A stretch of DNA of 64,000 bases, taken from assembly GCA_910584835.1 (NCBI GenBank), contig CAJUEG010000003.1, positions 1 through 64,000 on the forward strand, given 5' to 3'. The DNA is from an uncultured Oscillospiraceae bacterium (GTDB lineage Bacteria; Bacillota; Clostridia; Oscillospirales; Oscillospiraceae). Below, in pieces: positions 41,385-49,471 of the stretch. The stretch's first letter is position 1. The number at the start of each line of letters is the position of its first letter. The notes below the pieces were generated by a model. The model was not told the DNA's origin and ran no database searches. It saw only the letters and a list, made by a program, of their open reading frames with translations. The position numbers were made by a program, and so were the translations under genes.

Positions 41385-42253
41385 TTACTTTTCTCCTTAT
41401 TGTCTCTCATTTCTTTCCATCGGCCATCCAGCACGGCGCGCTGCACCGTGGGGAGGCCGGTATAAAGTATATTCTCCACAACAGGCCCCCATCCGCCCAG
41501 CTCCAGCAGCTCCGCTGCGGAGCCCGCCAAACGCAGGGAATGGGTCGCGGTGGTCTCCAGATAGTCCCGATTATCCCGTGCGTTTCCTGCAAAGCGGGCG
41601 TCCAGAGCATTGTACCGCCCCTTCCGTCTGTCGTCGTCCAGATCGTCCCACGCGTCCATCAGGTAAATCCACCGGCCCAGATGGTAGAGCAGCTGGCCCA
41701 GCGCCCGCCTCGTCCCCTCCTCCGGCATGGCCTGGGCAGCACAGGCCAGGATCTGAGCGAAGGCGTCCGCCGCCCGGTCCAAATGGGGAGATCTTGCCTC
41801 TTCCAGCTCCCCCAGACGGGCCAGCCCCTCCCTGGTCCGGGCATCAAACTCCGGCTGGGCCTCCGCCGCCCGGCGATAGGACCGCCGGAACAGCCGCCGA
41901 ACGAAGCGGAAAGGGAGTCCGGTGAAAAAGCCGTGGTCATCCACATCATCGGTCAGCTTGTGCCAGGTCAGGATCATGCTCTGGTCGGCGGCGGCATCCA
42001 GCCGGCCTCCCGCCATGCAGGGCCTGGGCCTGCGCAGCGGGTGAGCCGGACAGCGCAGACAGGACAGCCTGTCCTCCCCCTCCCCCGCCGAAAGCACAAT
42101 GGCCAGAAAAGTGAAATCGTATTGCAGCGTCATCCGGGCCAGTAAACCGTGACGCTTGCCCAGCGCGTGGCACAGCCCGCAGTAGGCGCTCTGGTAGGCG
42201 TCCTTTTGTTCCTGGTTCAGCCGGCCCAGGGCAGGACGGACATAGCCGAACAT
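41381..42253 (-). CDS. DUF5685 family protein
   Basis: 290 residues. The N-terminus has FGYVRPALGRLN and a CxxC pair (YCGLCHALGKRHG), followed by SCLRCPAHP and PRPC, suggesting a metal site. The rest is helical; GRWIYLMDAWDDLDDDRRKGRYN (split here as GRWIYLMDAWDD and LDDDRRKGRYN) resembles an Asp-rich isoprenoid-synthase-type helix. The family has no known function. The start overlaps the cdaR stop by one base (TGATG) and the end overlaps the J-domain gene. Confidence 0.8.
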   Translation of the reverse strand: MFGYVRPALGRLNQEQKDAYQSAYCGLCHALGKRHGLLARMTLQYDFTFLAIVLSAGEGEDRLSCLRCPAHPLRRPRPCMAGGRLDAAADQSMILTWHKLTDDVDDHGFFTGLPFRFVRRLFRRSYRRAAEAQPEFDARTREGLARLGELEEARSPHLDRAADAFAQILACAAQAMPEEGTRRALGQLLYHLGRWIYLMDAWDDLDDDRRKGRYNALDARFAGNARDNRDYLETTATHSLRLAGSAAELLELGGWGPVVENILYTGLPTVQRAVLDGRWKEMRDNKEKSK

Positions 42254-43560
42254 CAGTCGTCCCGGACCAGCGAGACCACAATGGAATAGGTCCTGGGGGT
42301 CACCACGCCCACATCGCTCAAGGTTCCGGCGCTGTCCAGGTAGATGGTGGCGGGCACAGTATAATTCCCCGCGGCCTGGTTAATGTTTCTGAGGTCGGCC
42401 ACCACCCGGATGCTCTCTTCCGTAAGCTCGTCCAGCATTTCCTCCGGCCCCCGCACCCGCACCGGCAGAACCTGGGTGATGATGGCGGGCGTCCAGCCCT
42501 CGGGGGCATTGATGGTGCTGATGCGGCTGGTTACCTGGAAGGTGCGTGTCTCCACCTGTTTGTTCACACTGAGCGTGGCGGTCACTTCGGTAATGCCGCT
42601 CAGGTTCTCCAATTCATCGGCCAGCGGGATGGCGAAGGTCACCTCTCCCCCGTTCTGGGCCAGATTATCGTCCAGCTCCGCCAAATCGATGGTACCCAGA
42701 ATCAGCTCGCCCTCACCCGTCAGGGCGTCCACCGCCTCCCTGCTGCCCGCCACCGTGATGGTGTCGCTGCTGAGCTTGAGCCTTACATCGCTGTCGCTCA
42801 GCCCTCCGCCCGGAACAATATTCACCTTCAATGGGATCTCCGCCGTGGCACGGATGGGGAACATCGTGTAAATACTGTCCACATCGCAGATCACATCCAA
42901 GTCCTCCAGCGGGCCGCCACTGGCTCCGATGAGCTGGAAGGGGAATTCGTCGTTCACATTCTCCGTCAGGTTCTCCCCGGTGACAATGACCTTCGCGTAG
43001 GCCACCTGGTTAACATAATCCGCCCGGCCGCTGATGGTAAGCTCCCCAGGGCTGAACCGGAAATCCTCCGCGTCGCCGGCCAGATAGCCCTCGGCTACCG
43101 TTCCCTGAAACTCGCCTTCGATCCGTACCTTCCGGCTCAGGGCGTGCGCCACTTCCACATTCACCACGCTGCCGCCCAGCCCGCCCGGACCGCTGTAAAT
43201 GATTTCCACGTCCGTCTCCCTGATACCGGCGGGCAAGTCTACCACCCTGTAGTTCACCGCATGGGTACCCTCCGTGCTGATGTTGGCCACATTGGCCACC
43301 AGCCTGGGCTGGTCGCTCTTCAGCACGGCCAGCACCGTGGGGGTCGCCTGAACCGTAATGGTGGCCTTTACATCCCGGTTGACGATCATCAGGCCCCGCT
43401 CCTCCAAAATCTCCTCCCCGGTAAACTCCACAGAGAGATTGGTAAAGCGCTCACTCTCCTTGGTTCCATCCTTGGAGGTTAGAAACAGCCAAGCCGCGAA
43501 GGCCAGCACAATAGACAGCACCACATACAGGGCCTTGCTGTCAAGAATCTTCTTTCCCAT
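42253..43560 (-). CDS. cdaR: YbbR-domain regulator of diadenylate cyclase (CdaR)
   Basis: 435 residues. One N-terminal membrane segment (about 9-25: ALYVVLSIVLAFAAWLFL) is followed by four extracytoplasmic YbbR repeats, each beginning near a V-P-V/I-x-V-type strand. In Firmicutes CdaR binds CdaA and modulates c-di-AMP production. The gene overlaps cdaA by 20 bp. glmM, usually third in this operon, is not adjacent here. Confidence 0.92.
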   Translation of the reverse strand: MGKKILDSKALYVVLSIVLAFAAWLFLTSKDGTKESERFTNLSVEFTGEEILEERGLMIVNRDVKATITVQATPTVLAVLKSDQPRLVANVANISTEGTHAVNYRVVDLPAGIRETDVEIIYSGPGGLGGSVVNVEVAHALSRKVRIEGEFQGTVAEGYLAGDAEDFRFSPGELTISGRADYVNQVAYAKVIVTGENLTENVNDEFPFQLIGASGGPLEDLDVICDVDSIYTMFPIRATAEIPLKVNIVPGGGLSDSDVRLKLSSDTITVAGSREAVDALTGEGELILGTIDLAELDDNLAQNGGEVTFAIPLADELENLSGITEVTATLSVNKQVETRTFQVTSRISTINAPEGWTPAIITQVLPVRVRGPEEMLDELTEESIRVVADLRNINQAAGNYTVPATIYLDSAGTLSDVGVVTPRTYSIVVSLVRDD

Positions 43561-44434
43561 TGGAATTATCTCCCTTGATACCCTTGAATACGCTGGAAAT
43601 CCGGGCGGCGGCGGTGACAGGCTTGTTCTCCTCGTCAGACCCGGGCATCAGCTCCAGGCGGAGCAGCCGTTCCAGGGTATCCGGCGACAGATGGCGCTTG
43701 AGCATTCCGTTAACCGCTACCGAGATAGAGCCTGTCTCCTCGGACACGATGGCCACCACCGCGTCGGAGTTCTCGCTGACCCCGATACCCGCCCGGTGGC
43801 GCATCCCCAGATCCCGGCTCAAGTTCACATTCCCCGACAGGGGAAGCATGCAGCCCGCCCCTATGATGCGCCCGCCCCGGACAATGACCGCCCCGTCATG
43901 AAGGGGGGCTTTGTTCCAGAACAGGTTTTTTAACAGCTCAGCGGACACCTGACAGTCCAGGCCGGTGCCGGTCTTGAGCACATCGTCCAGCAGGGTGCGC
44001 CGCTCAAACACCATCAGCGCCCCTACCCTGTCCTTGGACAGGGACGCATAGGCATCCACCGTCTCCTTGATGGCGGTCTCCAGGTCGTTGCTGTAGCTCT
44101 CCGCCACAAACAGCTCTTTGATCTTGCCGCTGCCCATCTGCTCCAAAAACCGGCGCAGCTCAGGCTGGAAAAGGATAATGAGGGCGATGACGCCCAGCTC
44201 CACCGCGTTATTCAGCACCGTGCGGACCACCCGCAGACGCCACAGGTTGGCCAGCGCCATGGCCGCCACAATGAACAAAATGGCCTTGACCACCTGCCCG
44301 GACCGGCTGCGCCGGACGAAACGGAACAGGTGATAAATCCCGAAGGCGATGATGGCCATGTCCAGAATATCCTTCAGTTCGATGATCCTGAGGTATTTCG
44401 GCGCCTGCTGCAGCGTCTGTAATATGGTTTCCAT
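43541..44434 (-). CDS. cdaA: Diadenylate cyclase CdaA
   Basis: 297 residues. Three N-terminal membrane segments (about 22-100) precede the DAC domain: the catalytic DGA motif in APLHDGAVIV (about residue 188-197) and RHRAGIGVSE (RHR motif, about 222-231). It makes cyclic di-AMP from two ATP. The C-terminal tail of about 30 residues is hydrophilic. A good promoter at 44503-44531 makes this the likely head of the long co-directional block. Confidence 0.97.
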   Translation of the reverse strand: METILQTLQQAPKYLRIIELKDILDMAIIAFGIYHLFRFVRRSRSGQVVKAILFIVAAMALANLWRLRVVRTVLNNAVELGVIALIILFQPELRRFLEQMGSGKIKELFVAESYSNDLETAIKETVDAYASLSKDRVGALMVFERRTLLDDVLKTGTGLDCQVSAELLKNLFWNKAPLHDGAVIVRGGRIIGAGCMLPLSGNVNLSRDLGMRHRAGIGVSENSDAVVAIVSEETGSISVAVNGMLKRHLSPDTLERLLRLELMPGSDEENKPVTAAARISSVFKGIKGDNSNGKEDS

Positions 44435-44502
44435 GCGCGCCCACTCCTTTCCTTCCCGAAGCTGCGCGGGGCGGCGGATTGCCGCACTGCGGCATTTTGA
44501 AT

Positions 44503-44531
44503 ATTATAGCTTATCTGTCCGGCGTTGGCAA
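44503..44531 (-). promoter_or_regulatory. cdaA promoter
   Basis: TTGCCA (44526-44531), 17 bp, TATAAT (44503-44508). The inverted repeat TGCCGC-ACT-GCGGCA (44480-44494) lies at the start of the leader. Confidence 0.8.
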
Positions 44532-44580
44532 GTAATTCAAGGAGAATTCAGAGAAAATTCACGTCCCGTACATAGTCAGC

Positions 44581-44612
44581 GGAGGGGGAACGGCCCGCGC
44601 CGCGCCCCCTCC
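44581..44612 (-). terminator. Possible terminator after the cysteine-desulfurase-like gene
   Basis: An 8-bp stem (GGAGGGGG / CCCCCTCC) directly after the stop codon. No T run follows on the minus strand, so termination is uncertain. Confidence 0.4.
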
Positions 44613-44615
44613 GTC

Positions 44616-45746
44616 CTATTTTTTCGCCGTCCGGGCAAGCTCCCGGACAACCGCCGCCGCCCGGTCCGCCTGGTCCGAACGGTTAAAGGCGGAAAAGCTG
44701 AACCGGATGGTTCCGGTTTCCATTGTGCCCGCCGTTTGGTGGGCCAGTGGGGCGCAGTGCAGACCGGCGCGCACCGCGATCCCCCGCTTTGCCAGCGCCT
44801 CTCCCGCCTCCTCGCAGTCCAATCCGTCCAAGATGACGGAGCACAGTCCGCTTTGGCTCCCGCCATGCCCCCGGAACACGGTGACGCCGGGGCGGCGCTC
44901 CAGCGCGTCCATCATCCGCCCGGCAAGCGCCCGCTCATGGCGGTGGATTTTGTCAATACCCGTCCGGGCCACAAATTTCATTCCCTCCAGCAGACCTGCC
45001 GCGCCGCATACATTGTGGGTCCCTGCCTCCAGCCGGTCCGGGAGAAAGTCGGGCATCTCCTGCTTTGCCGAGAGGCTGCCCGTTCCGCCGTAGAGCAGCG
45101 ACCGGGCCTGGGCTCCGCACAGCAGCAGCCCGGTACCTTGGGGGCCATACAGCCCCTTGTGGCCCGGCATTGCGATGAATGCCGCCCCCCAGCCCTCCAT
45201 ATCCACGCTGAGCACCCCGGCGGACTGGGACGCGTCCACAATCAAGGGCACGCCCCGCTCCCGGCACAGCGCCGCGATGCGCTCCACCGGCTGAATGAAG
45301 CCAAACACGTTGGACACGTGGTTGCAGACAACCGCGTCCACATCGGGGGTGATCTCCCGCTCAAAGGCGGCGTACACCCCATCCGGGTCGAACAGCGGTC
45401 CCGCGGCCACCTTCACATTTACCTCGGGAATTGCATACAGCGGGCGGGTAACGGCATTGTGCTCATAGCCGGAGATCACCGCCGTTCCCCCCGGCCCCAC
45501 CAGGGAGCGGATGGCGATATTCAGCCCATGGGTGGCGTTTGAGGTCAGCACTACCCGCTCCGGATCGTCCACATGGAACAGCCGCCCTGCCTGCTCCCGC
45601 ATTCGGTACATCAGCTCTGCCGCGCCCATGCCCGGGGCATGGCCTCCCCGGCCCGGGCTGGCCAGATGGGTCATGGCCCAGGCGGAGGCCCGGGGCACCG
45701 CCCCGGGCTTCTCCATTGTGGTGGCGGCACTGTCCAGATAGATCAT
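44616..45746 (-). CDS. Cysteine-desulfurase-family class V aminotransferase
   Basis: 376 residues. IYLDSAATTMEKP is the class V start, NATHGLNIA binds PLP phosphate, DASQSAGVLSVDM holds the Asp, and the PLP-lysine is in AMPGHKGLYGPQGTG (about 191-205). The catalytic-loop Cys is in RAGLHCAPLAHQ (about 338-349). This is the subgroup found near selenium-metabolism genes (EF2568-like). It would deliver sulfur or selenium from cysteine or selenocysteine. It overlaps the DUF3343 gene by 4 bp. Confidence 0.9.
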   Translation of the reverse strand: MIYLDSAATTMEKPGAVPRASAWAMTHLASPGRGGHAPGMGAAELMYRMREQAGRLFHVDDPERVVLTSNATHGLNIAIRSLVGPGGTAVISGYEHNAVTRPLYAIPEVNVKVAAGPLFDPDGVYAAFEREITPDVDAVVCNHVSNVFGFIQPVERIAALCRERGVPLIVDASQSAGVLSVDMEGWGAAFIAMPGHKGLYGPQGTGLLLCGAQARSLLYGGTGSLSAKQEMPDFLPDRLEAGTHNVCGAAGLLEGMKFVARTGIDKIHRHERALAGRMMDALERRPGVTVFRGHGGSQSGLCSVILDGLDCEEAGEALAKRGIAVRAGLHCAPLAHQTAGTMETGTIRFSFSAFNRSDQADRAAAVVRELARTAKK

Positions 45747-45997
45747 GATTTCACCTCGCTGTACTCTCCCTCCGCGGTCTGAAGAAACACCTGCTTGGGG
45801 GACATCCCCTCCCGGCGCAGCACCGTCAGCGCATCGGTGAGCCTCCGCTCCGGGATGCGCACACAGTAGCCGCAGCCCTCCTTGGAGATAATCTTTGGCG
45901 AACGCTGGACCCAGCCGGGAATGCCCACCCGCTCCAGCACCTGGGCGGTACGCTGGGCATAGGTGAGCGAGCGGCAGATGATGAGGTAATAGACCAT
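45743..45997 (-). CDS. DUF3343 protein, putative Se/S carrier
   Basis: 84 residues from the ATG at 45997. YYLIICRSLTYAQRTAQVL and GCGYCVRIPERRL match the DUF3343 family, small proteins seen next to class V desulfurases. Three Cys residues (one in IICRS, two in CGYC) could hold a persulfide. Overlap with the downstream desulfurase gene supports a joint role in handing on sulfur or selenium. No selD, yedF or molybdenum hydroxylase gene is in the window. Confidence 0.8.
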   Translation of the reverse strand: MVYYLIICRSLTYAQRTAQVLERVGIPGWVQRSPKIISKEGCGYCVRIPERRLTDALTVLRREGMSPKQVFLQTAEGEYSEVKS

Positions 45998-46038
45998 TGG
46001 CCCACCATTCCTTTCCCCTTTTCTTGAGGAGCGCAAAA

Positions 46039-46078
46039 GCGCCCCTCTCAAAGGCATCTTATGCCCTGAGAGGAGCGC
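46039..46078 (-). terminator. ispF terminator
   Basis: A long imperfect hairpin (GCGCCCCTCTCA with TGAGAGGAGCGC) followed by TTTT on the minus strand, 12 bp after the ispF stop. Confidence 0.7.
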
Positions 46079-46090
46079 CGGTGACAGCAT

Positions 46091-46564
46091 TCACTTTTTC
46101 TCAATCAGGACCGCCGCATGAGCGGCGATTCCCTCGCCGCTGCCGGTGAAGCCCAGGCCCTCCTCGGTGGTGGCCTTGACGCTCACCCGGTCAGGCTCTA
46201 CCCCCATGGCGGCCGCCAGCCGTTCCCGCATCAGCGGGATATGGGGCGCCAGCTTAGGCCGCTGGGCCAGCACCGTGGCGTCCACGTTGCCGATTTCGTA
46301 CCCGTTTTCATCCAGCACCCGAATCACCTGCCGCAGAAGCGCAAGGCTGTCCGCCCCCTCATAGGCCGGGTCGCTGTCCGGGAACAGCTTGCCGATATCC
46401 CCCAGCGCCGCCGCCCCAAGCAGCGCGTCCATTACGGCGTGAGCCAGCACATCTGCGTCCGAGTGGCCCAGCAGCCCCTTCTCAAAGGGGATATCCACTC
46501 CGCCCAGAATGAGCCTGCGCCCTTCCACCAGGCGGTGGACGTCATACCCGTGGCCGATCCTCAC
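46091..46564 (-). CDS. ispF: 2-C-methyl-D-erythritol 2,4-cyclodiphosphate synthase
   Basis: 157 residues. GYDVHRL (zinc ligands Asp and His), HSDADVLAHAVMDALLGA and TTEEGLGFTGSGEGIAAHA are the complete active-site set. It makes the cyclic diphosphate in the MEP isoprenoid pathway. It overlaps ispD by 4 bp, a common coupling of the enzymes for adjacent pathway steps. Confidence 0.97.
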   Translation of the reverse strand: MRIGHGYDVHRLVEGRRLILGGVDIPFEKGLLGHSDADVLAHAVMDALLGAAALGDIGKLFPDSDPAYEGADSLALLRQVIRVLDENGYEIGNVDATVLAQRPKLAPHIPLMRERLAAAMGVEPDRVSVKATTEEGLGFTGSGEGIAAHAAVLIEKK

Positions 46565-47280
46565 AGCGCCGGCACCTCCTCCAGCAGAATCTCGCCGATC
46601 AGCAGGTCGGTGGGGGTGGTGAGCTTGATGTTCCGCTCGTCCCCGGCAGTGAGCACCACCTTCATCCCCAGCCGCTCCACGGCGGCGCAGTCATCGGTGA
46701 GCTCAGCCCCATCGTCCAGCGCCTTTTGCAGCGCCGCTCGAATCAGATCGCCGTCAAACACCTGAGGGGTCTGGACGGCGTACAGAGCAGAGCGGTCCAA
46801 GGTGCGCTCCACCAGGCCGTCCCGGGCCTCCTTGATGGTGTCCTTCACCGGCACGGCGGGGGCCGCCGCACCGCTCACCGCCGCCTGGGCGATGGCGTCC
46901 TCAATGACCTGGACGGCAACAAAAGGCCGGGCCCCGTCGTGGATGGCAATAAGGGGGGGTTTGCGCCGGCACTCCAGGGTACCCAGCCGGGCGGACTTGG
47001 TACGGGTCTCCCCGCCCCGGATCACCTTGGCCACCTTGGTCAGCCCGAAATCCTGGCACAGCCGCGCCACATCCGGCACCAAGTCCTCCCGGGTAACCAC
47101 TATTATCTCCGCCACGCCTGGGGCCTGCTGAAAACTCTGGAGGGAGCGCACGATCACAGGCAGCCCCCCTAGCTCAGCCAGCACCTTGTCAAATCCCATC
47201 CGGGTAGACGATCCCGCGGCCACCACTACTACCGAACAGACAGGTTCAGCCTCTTTTTTTTGTCTGCGAAACAATCCCAT
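46561..47280 (-). CDS. ispD: 2-C-methyl-D-erythritol 4-phosphate cytidylyltransferase
   Basis: 239 residues from the ATG at 47280. VVVAAGSSTRMGFDK binds CTP, HDGARPFV and VPVKDTIKE are catalytic. MGLFRRQKK is a basic extension before the fold. The reading frame stays open for 19 further codons into a repeat element, but those codons are repeat sequence, and the GAGGA ribosome-binding site sits 4 bp before the ATG at 47280. Confidence 0.95.
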   Translation of the reverse strand: MGLFRRQKKEAEPVCSVVVVAAGSSTRMGFDKVLAELGGLPVIVRSLQSFQQAPGVAEIIVVTREDLVPDVARLCQDFGLTKVAKVIRGGETRTKSARLGTLECRRKPPLIAIHDGARPFVAVQVIEDAIAQAAVSGAAAPAVPVKDTIKEARDGLVERTLDRSALYAVQTPQVFDGDLIRAALQKALDDGAELTDDCAAVERLGMKVVLTAGDERNIKLTTPTDLLIGEILLEEVPAL

Positions 47281-47286
47281 ATCGTC

Positions 47287-47360
47287 CTCACAAACTCCAT
47301 TCCACTGCGCCCGCCTAACGGCGGGCATCCGTTCCATTCCGTTGCTCGTCCTCTCCCCAC
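47287..47360. repeat. 74-bp direct repeat, copy 1
   Basis: Identical to copy 2 (47397-47470) over the 74 bp except for five positions: two at the distal edge and three in the hairpin. It contains a 7-bp hairpin, GCCCGCC-TAAC-GGCGGGC (47309-47326). The end nearest ispD abuts its ribosome-binding site. Confidence 0.9.
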
Positions 47361-47389
47361 ACGACCCGCCTCGCTGGGCTCGTGTGGGG
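47355..47389. repeat. Hairpin between the two repeat copies
   Basis: Perfect 10-bp arms, CCCCACACGA (47355-47364) and TCGTGTGGGG (47380-47389), with an inner CCC/GGG pairing. The left arm includes the last six bases of repeat copy 1. Confidence 0.85.
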
Positions 47390-47396
47390 TCCCCTT

Positions 47397-47470
47397 CTCA
47401 CAAACTCCATTCCACTGCGCCTGCCTGACGGCAGGCATCCGTTCCATTCCGTTGCTCGTCCTCTTTCCAC
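47397..47470. repeat. 74-bp direct repeat, copy 2
   Basis: Starts 110 bp from copy 1. Its hairpin is GCCTGCC-TGAC-GGCAGGC (47419-47436): relative to copy 1 a C-G stem pair has become T-A, both sides changed together, and one loop base differs. Confidence 0.9.
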
Positions 47471-47474
47471 GCCG

Positions 47475-47497
47475 CAAAAAGGAGCCTTTCGGCCCCT
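47475..47497 (-). terminator. carD terminator
   Basis: A 7-bp stem with a GAAA tetraloop (AGGGGCC-GAAA-GGCTCCT on the minus strand) followed by five T. It separates carD from the repeat element and ispD. Confidence 0.75.
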
Positions 47498-47505
47498 CTC
47501 GCTCA

Positions 47506-47985
47506 CTAGTGGTTCAACAGGCTGTTGATGCTGCTCTCCACCGTCTCATAGGGCAAGCTCTGGGCCAGTACCAGCTCGGAGATGAGAATCTGCTTGGCCG
47601 TGTGGAGCATTTTTCGCTCCCCGTTGGACAATCCCCGCTGGCTGTCCCGCCGCAGCAGGCCCTTGACCACCCGGGCTACCTCCAGCAGGTCGCCGCTCTT
47701 CAGCCGCACCATATTCTCCCGATACCGGCGGTTCCAGTTCTGGGTCATGTCCACCTCAATGCCCTCCATTTCGGACATGAGTTCCTTCGCCTTGGCGCCA
47801 GAAACCACGGGGCGCATTCCAATCTCTCCTGTATTGTCTGTAGGCACCATCACCACCATATTCCCCACAGACAGCTTAAGCAGATAAAACTCCTGAACCT
47901 GCCCGGAAATCTTGCGCTGTACGATGGAGTCAATCACTCCCGCTCCATGCATGGGATGGACTACCTTGTCTCCGACCTGATACAA
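47506..47985 (-). CDS. CarD/CdnL-family transcriptional regulator
   Basis: 159 residues. The N-terminal Tudor-like RNA-polymerase-interacting domain begins MYQVGDKVVHPMHGAGVID, and the C-terminal helical DNA-binding part has NWNRRYRENMVRLKSG and RGLSNGERKMLHTAKQILISEL. Such proteins stabilise open promoter complexes, often at rRNA promoters. It has its own promoter and terminator. Confidence 0.94.
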   Translation of the reverse strand: MYQVGDKVVHPMHGAGVIDSIVQRKISGQVQEFYLLKLSVGNMVVMVPTDNTGEIGMRPVVSGAKAKELMSEMEGIEVDMTQNWNRRYRENMVRLKSGDLLEVARVVKGLLRRDSQRGLSNGERKMLHTAKQILISELVLAQSLPYETVESSINSLLNH

Positions 47986-48023
47986 TGTCTCACCTCCAAA
48001 AATATGTATAACTTTCCAAAAAT

Positions 48024-48052
48024 ATTATACCCTTTTCTCCCCATCAGCGCAA
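48024..48052 (-). promoter_or_regulatory. carD promoter
   Basis: TTGCGC (48047-48052), 17 bp, TATAAT (48024-48029), about 39 bp before the carD ATG. Confidence 0.75.
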
Positions 48053-48190
48053 CCTTTTTTCTCAAAAATTTTCAAATTTTACGGAAAACCACTATATCAG
48101 CAGTGTTTTGAGATTAATTCAGGCAAAAAGCGGCAGCTTCTCCCAAATTTTTCTTCTGCGCTGAAGAAGCCAATATTCCAAAAAAAGTAA

Positions 48191-48226
48191 AAAAGGAAAG
48201 ACACCCGATTGGGTGTCTTTCCTTTT
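48191..48226 (-). terminator. tRNA-Arg terminator
   Basis: A 16-bp perfect stem (AAAAGGAAAGACACCC and its complement) directly after the tRNA 3' end, with T runs on the minus strand. Confidence 0.9.
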
Positions 48227-48303
48227 TGGTACGGCTGGAGGGACTCGAACCCCCGACCTTTTGGTTCGTAGCCAAACACTCTATCCAGCTGAGCTACAGC
48301 CGC
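48227..48303 (-). tRNA. tRNA-Arg (anticodon ACG)
   Basis: All arms fold. The anticodon loop CTACGAA between TTTGG and CCAAA gives ACG, which is read as ICG after A-to-I editing. The D loop has AGCTCAGCTGGATAGAG and the T arm GGGGGTTCGAGTCCC. The acceptor GCGGCTG pairs with CAGCCGT, with a G-U wobble at the first pair. The CCA end is encoded (48227-48229 on the minus strand). Confidence 0.96.
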
Positions 48304-48325
48304 ATCTGTTTCTCACAGCTCAGTC

Positions 48326-48354
48326 ATAATAACACATTGCTCCGGGAAATGCAA
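48326..48354 (-). promoter_or_regulatory. tRNA-Arg promoter
   Basis: TTGCAT (48349-48354), 17 bp, TATTAT (48326-48331), about 23 bp before the tRNA 5' end. Confidence 0.8.
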
Positions 48355-48394
48355 GCTATTTTTTCAATTTTTTCAGAATTTTTTCTAGCCGTCA

Positions 48395-48431
48395 AAAACG
48401 GGGCCGAATCCGCAGCAATCGGCCCCGTTTT
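48395..48431 (-). terminator. Terminator of the rex-SLH unit
   Basis: A 13-bp stem (AAAACGGGGCCGA / TCGGCCCCGTTTT) just after the SLH-protein stop, with a T run on the minus strand. Confidence 0.88.
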
Positions 48432-48433
48432 CC

Positions 48434-49471
48434 TTATTTTTGTACCCATGTTGTAAATCGGTGGAGCATGGCCGCCACCTCGGCCCGGGTGGCGTCTCCA
48501 TCGGGCGCTAAATTTCCGTCCCTGCCATTGATGATATTCACCCCAACAGCCCATGAGATGGCGCTGCGGCCCCAGGCCGCCACAGCTCCCGCGTCCGAGA
48601 ATTCGGACAGCTCGGCGGACGCGCTCACATCATAGCCCATTTTGACCGCGTAGTTATAGAGGATCACCGCGATCTGCTGCCGTGTCACGTTGGAGAACGG
48701 GTCAAACAGGCCGTCCCCCACACCGGAAACCACCCCGGTGCGGCCCGCCCAGACAGTTCCCGCAGTATACCACTGCCCGTCGGGGATATCCAGGAACACG
48801 GCGGAATACTCTACAACGGGTTTCCCCGCCAAGCGGTGGAGCACGGTGGTCATCATGCACCGCTGCATCTTATCGTCCGGGGCAAACTGGGTTGGACTGC
48901 TGCCGTTGAACAGCTCGTGCCGGTACACATAGGATATGTCCTCATAATACCACGCCCCCCGAGGCACATCGGTAAAGGGCAGCTGCGCCGGAAGGGGCTC
49001 CCCCGCCGTTACCGTCCACCTGCCCTCCGCCATCCATTGGGCGGTGTCCGACGACACGGTCAGCGTCACGTCCGTCCCGGCTAAATAGCGGTGTCCCACC
49101 GTCAACGCACCGCCTTCAGGTATCTCCGCCCCGGCTGTGGCGTCCACCAGCGTCCCGCTGCGCACCACAGCGCTACCCTGGGTCCAGATCAGTCCGCAGC
49201 CGGTGTTTCCGGCAACCGCGTCTCCATTTATCCCGGTCTGTGGGGCAAAGGTGCCTGCCGCGCCGGCGCCCTGCCCCATCGCCGCGCTGTAGATGGCCGA
49301 GGTATTCCGGTCCACCTCCTGCTTGACTGTGGCCTTCAAATCGTCCCAAAACACCCCATTGAGATAGCTCAGCGACACCAGCGCCTGGTCCTGGCCGGCG
49401 GCCCCCGCCAGCGTCACCGTCCCCGCCAAGATGGCCAGCCCCAGCGCCCCGGCCAGAATTCTCTTTTTCAT
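48434..49471 (-). CDS. Secreted SLH-domain surface protein
   Basis: 345 residues from the ATG at 49471 (AGGAGG upstream). A signal peptide (MKKRILAGALGLAILAGTV, cleaved near AGAAG) leads to a region of about 130 residues with no known domain. Three SLH repeats follow (from FTDVPRGAWYYEDISYV, FLDIPDGQWYTAGTV and FSDAGAVAAWGRSAI), each ending in a T-R-x-x-x-A/V-x-x-L-type segment. SLH repeats tether proteins to pyruvylated wall polymers. The gene overlaps rex by 4 bp and is therefore expressed with the redox repressor. Confidence 0.92.
   Translation of the reverse strand: MKKRILAGALGLAILAGTVTLAGAAGQDQALVSLSYLNGVFWDDLKATVKQEVDRNTSAIYSAAMGQGAGAAGTFAPQTGINGDAVAGNTGCGLIWTQGSAVVRSGTLVDATAGAEIPEGGALTVGHRYLAGTDVTLTVSSDTAQWMAEGRWTVTAGEPLPAQLPFTDVPRGAWYYEDISYVYRHELFNGSSPTQFAPDDKMQRCMMTTVLHRLAGKPVVEYSAVFLDIPDGQWYTAGTVWAGRTGVVSGVGDGLFDPFSNVTRQQIAVILYNYAVKMGYDVSASAELSEFSDAGAVAAWGRSAISWAVGVNIINGRDGNLAPDGDATRAEVAAMLHRFTTWVQK

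Noticed and set aside
47281..47337. N-terminal extension of IspD to 47337
   Set aside because: The extra 19 codons lie in the repeat element and are not IspD-like; a ribosome-binding site supports 47280.
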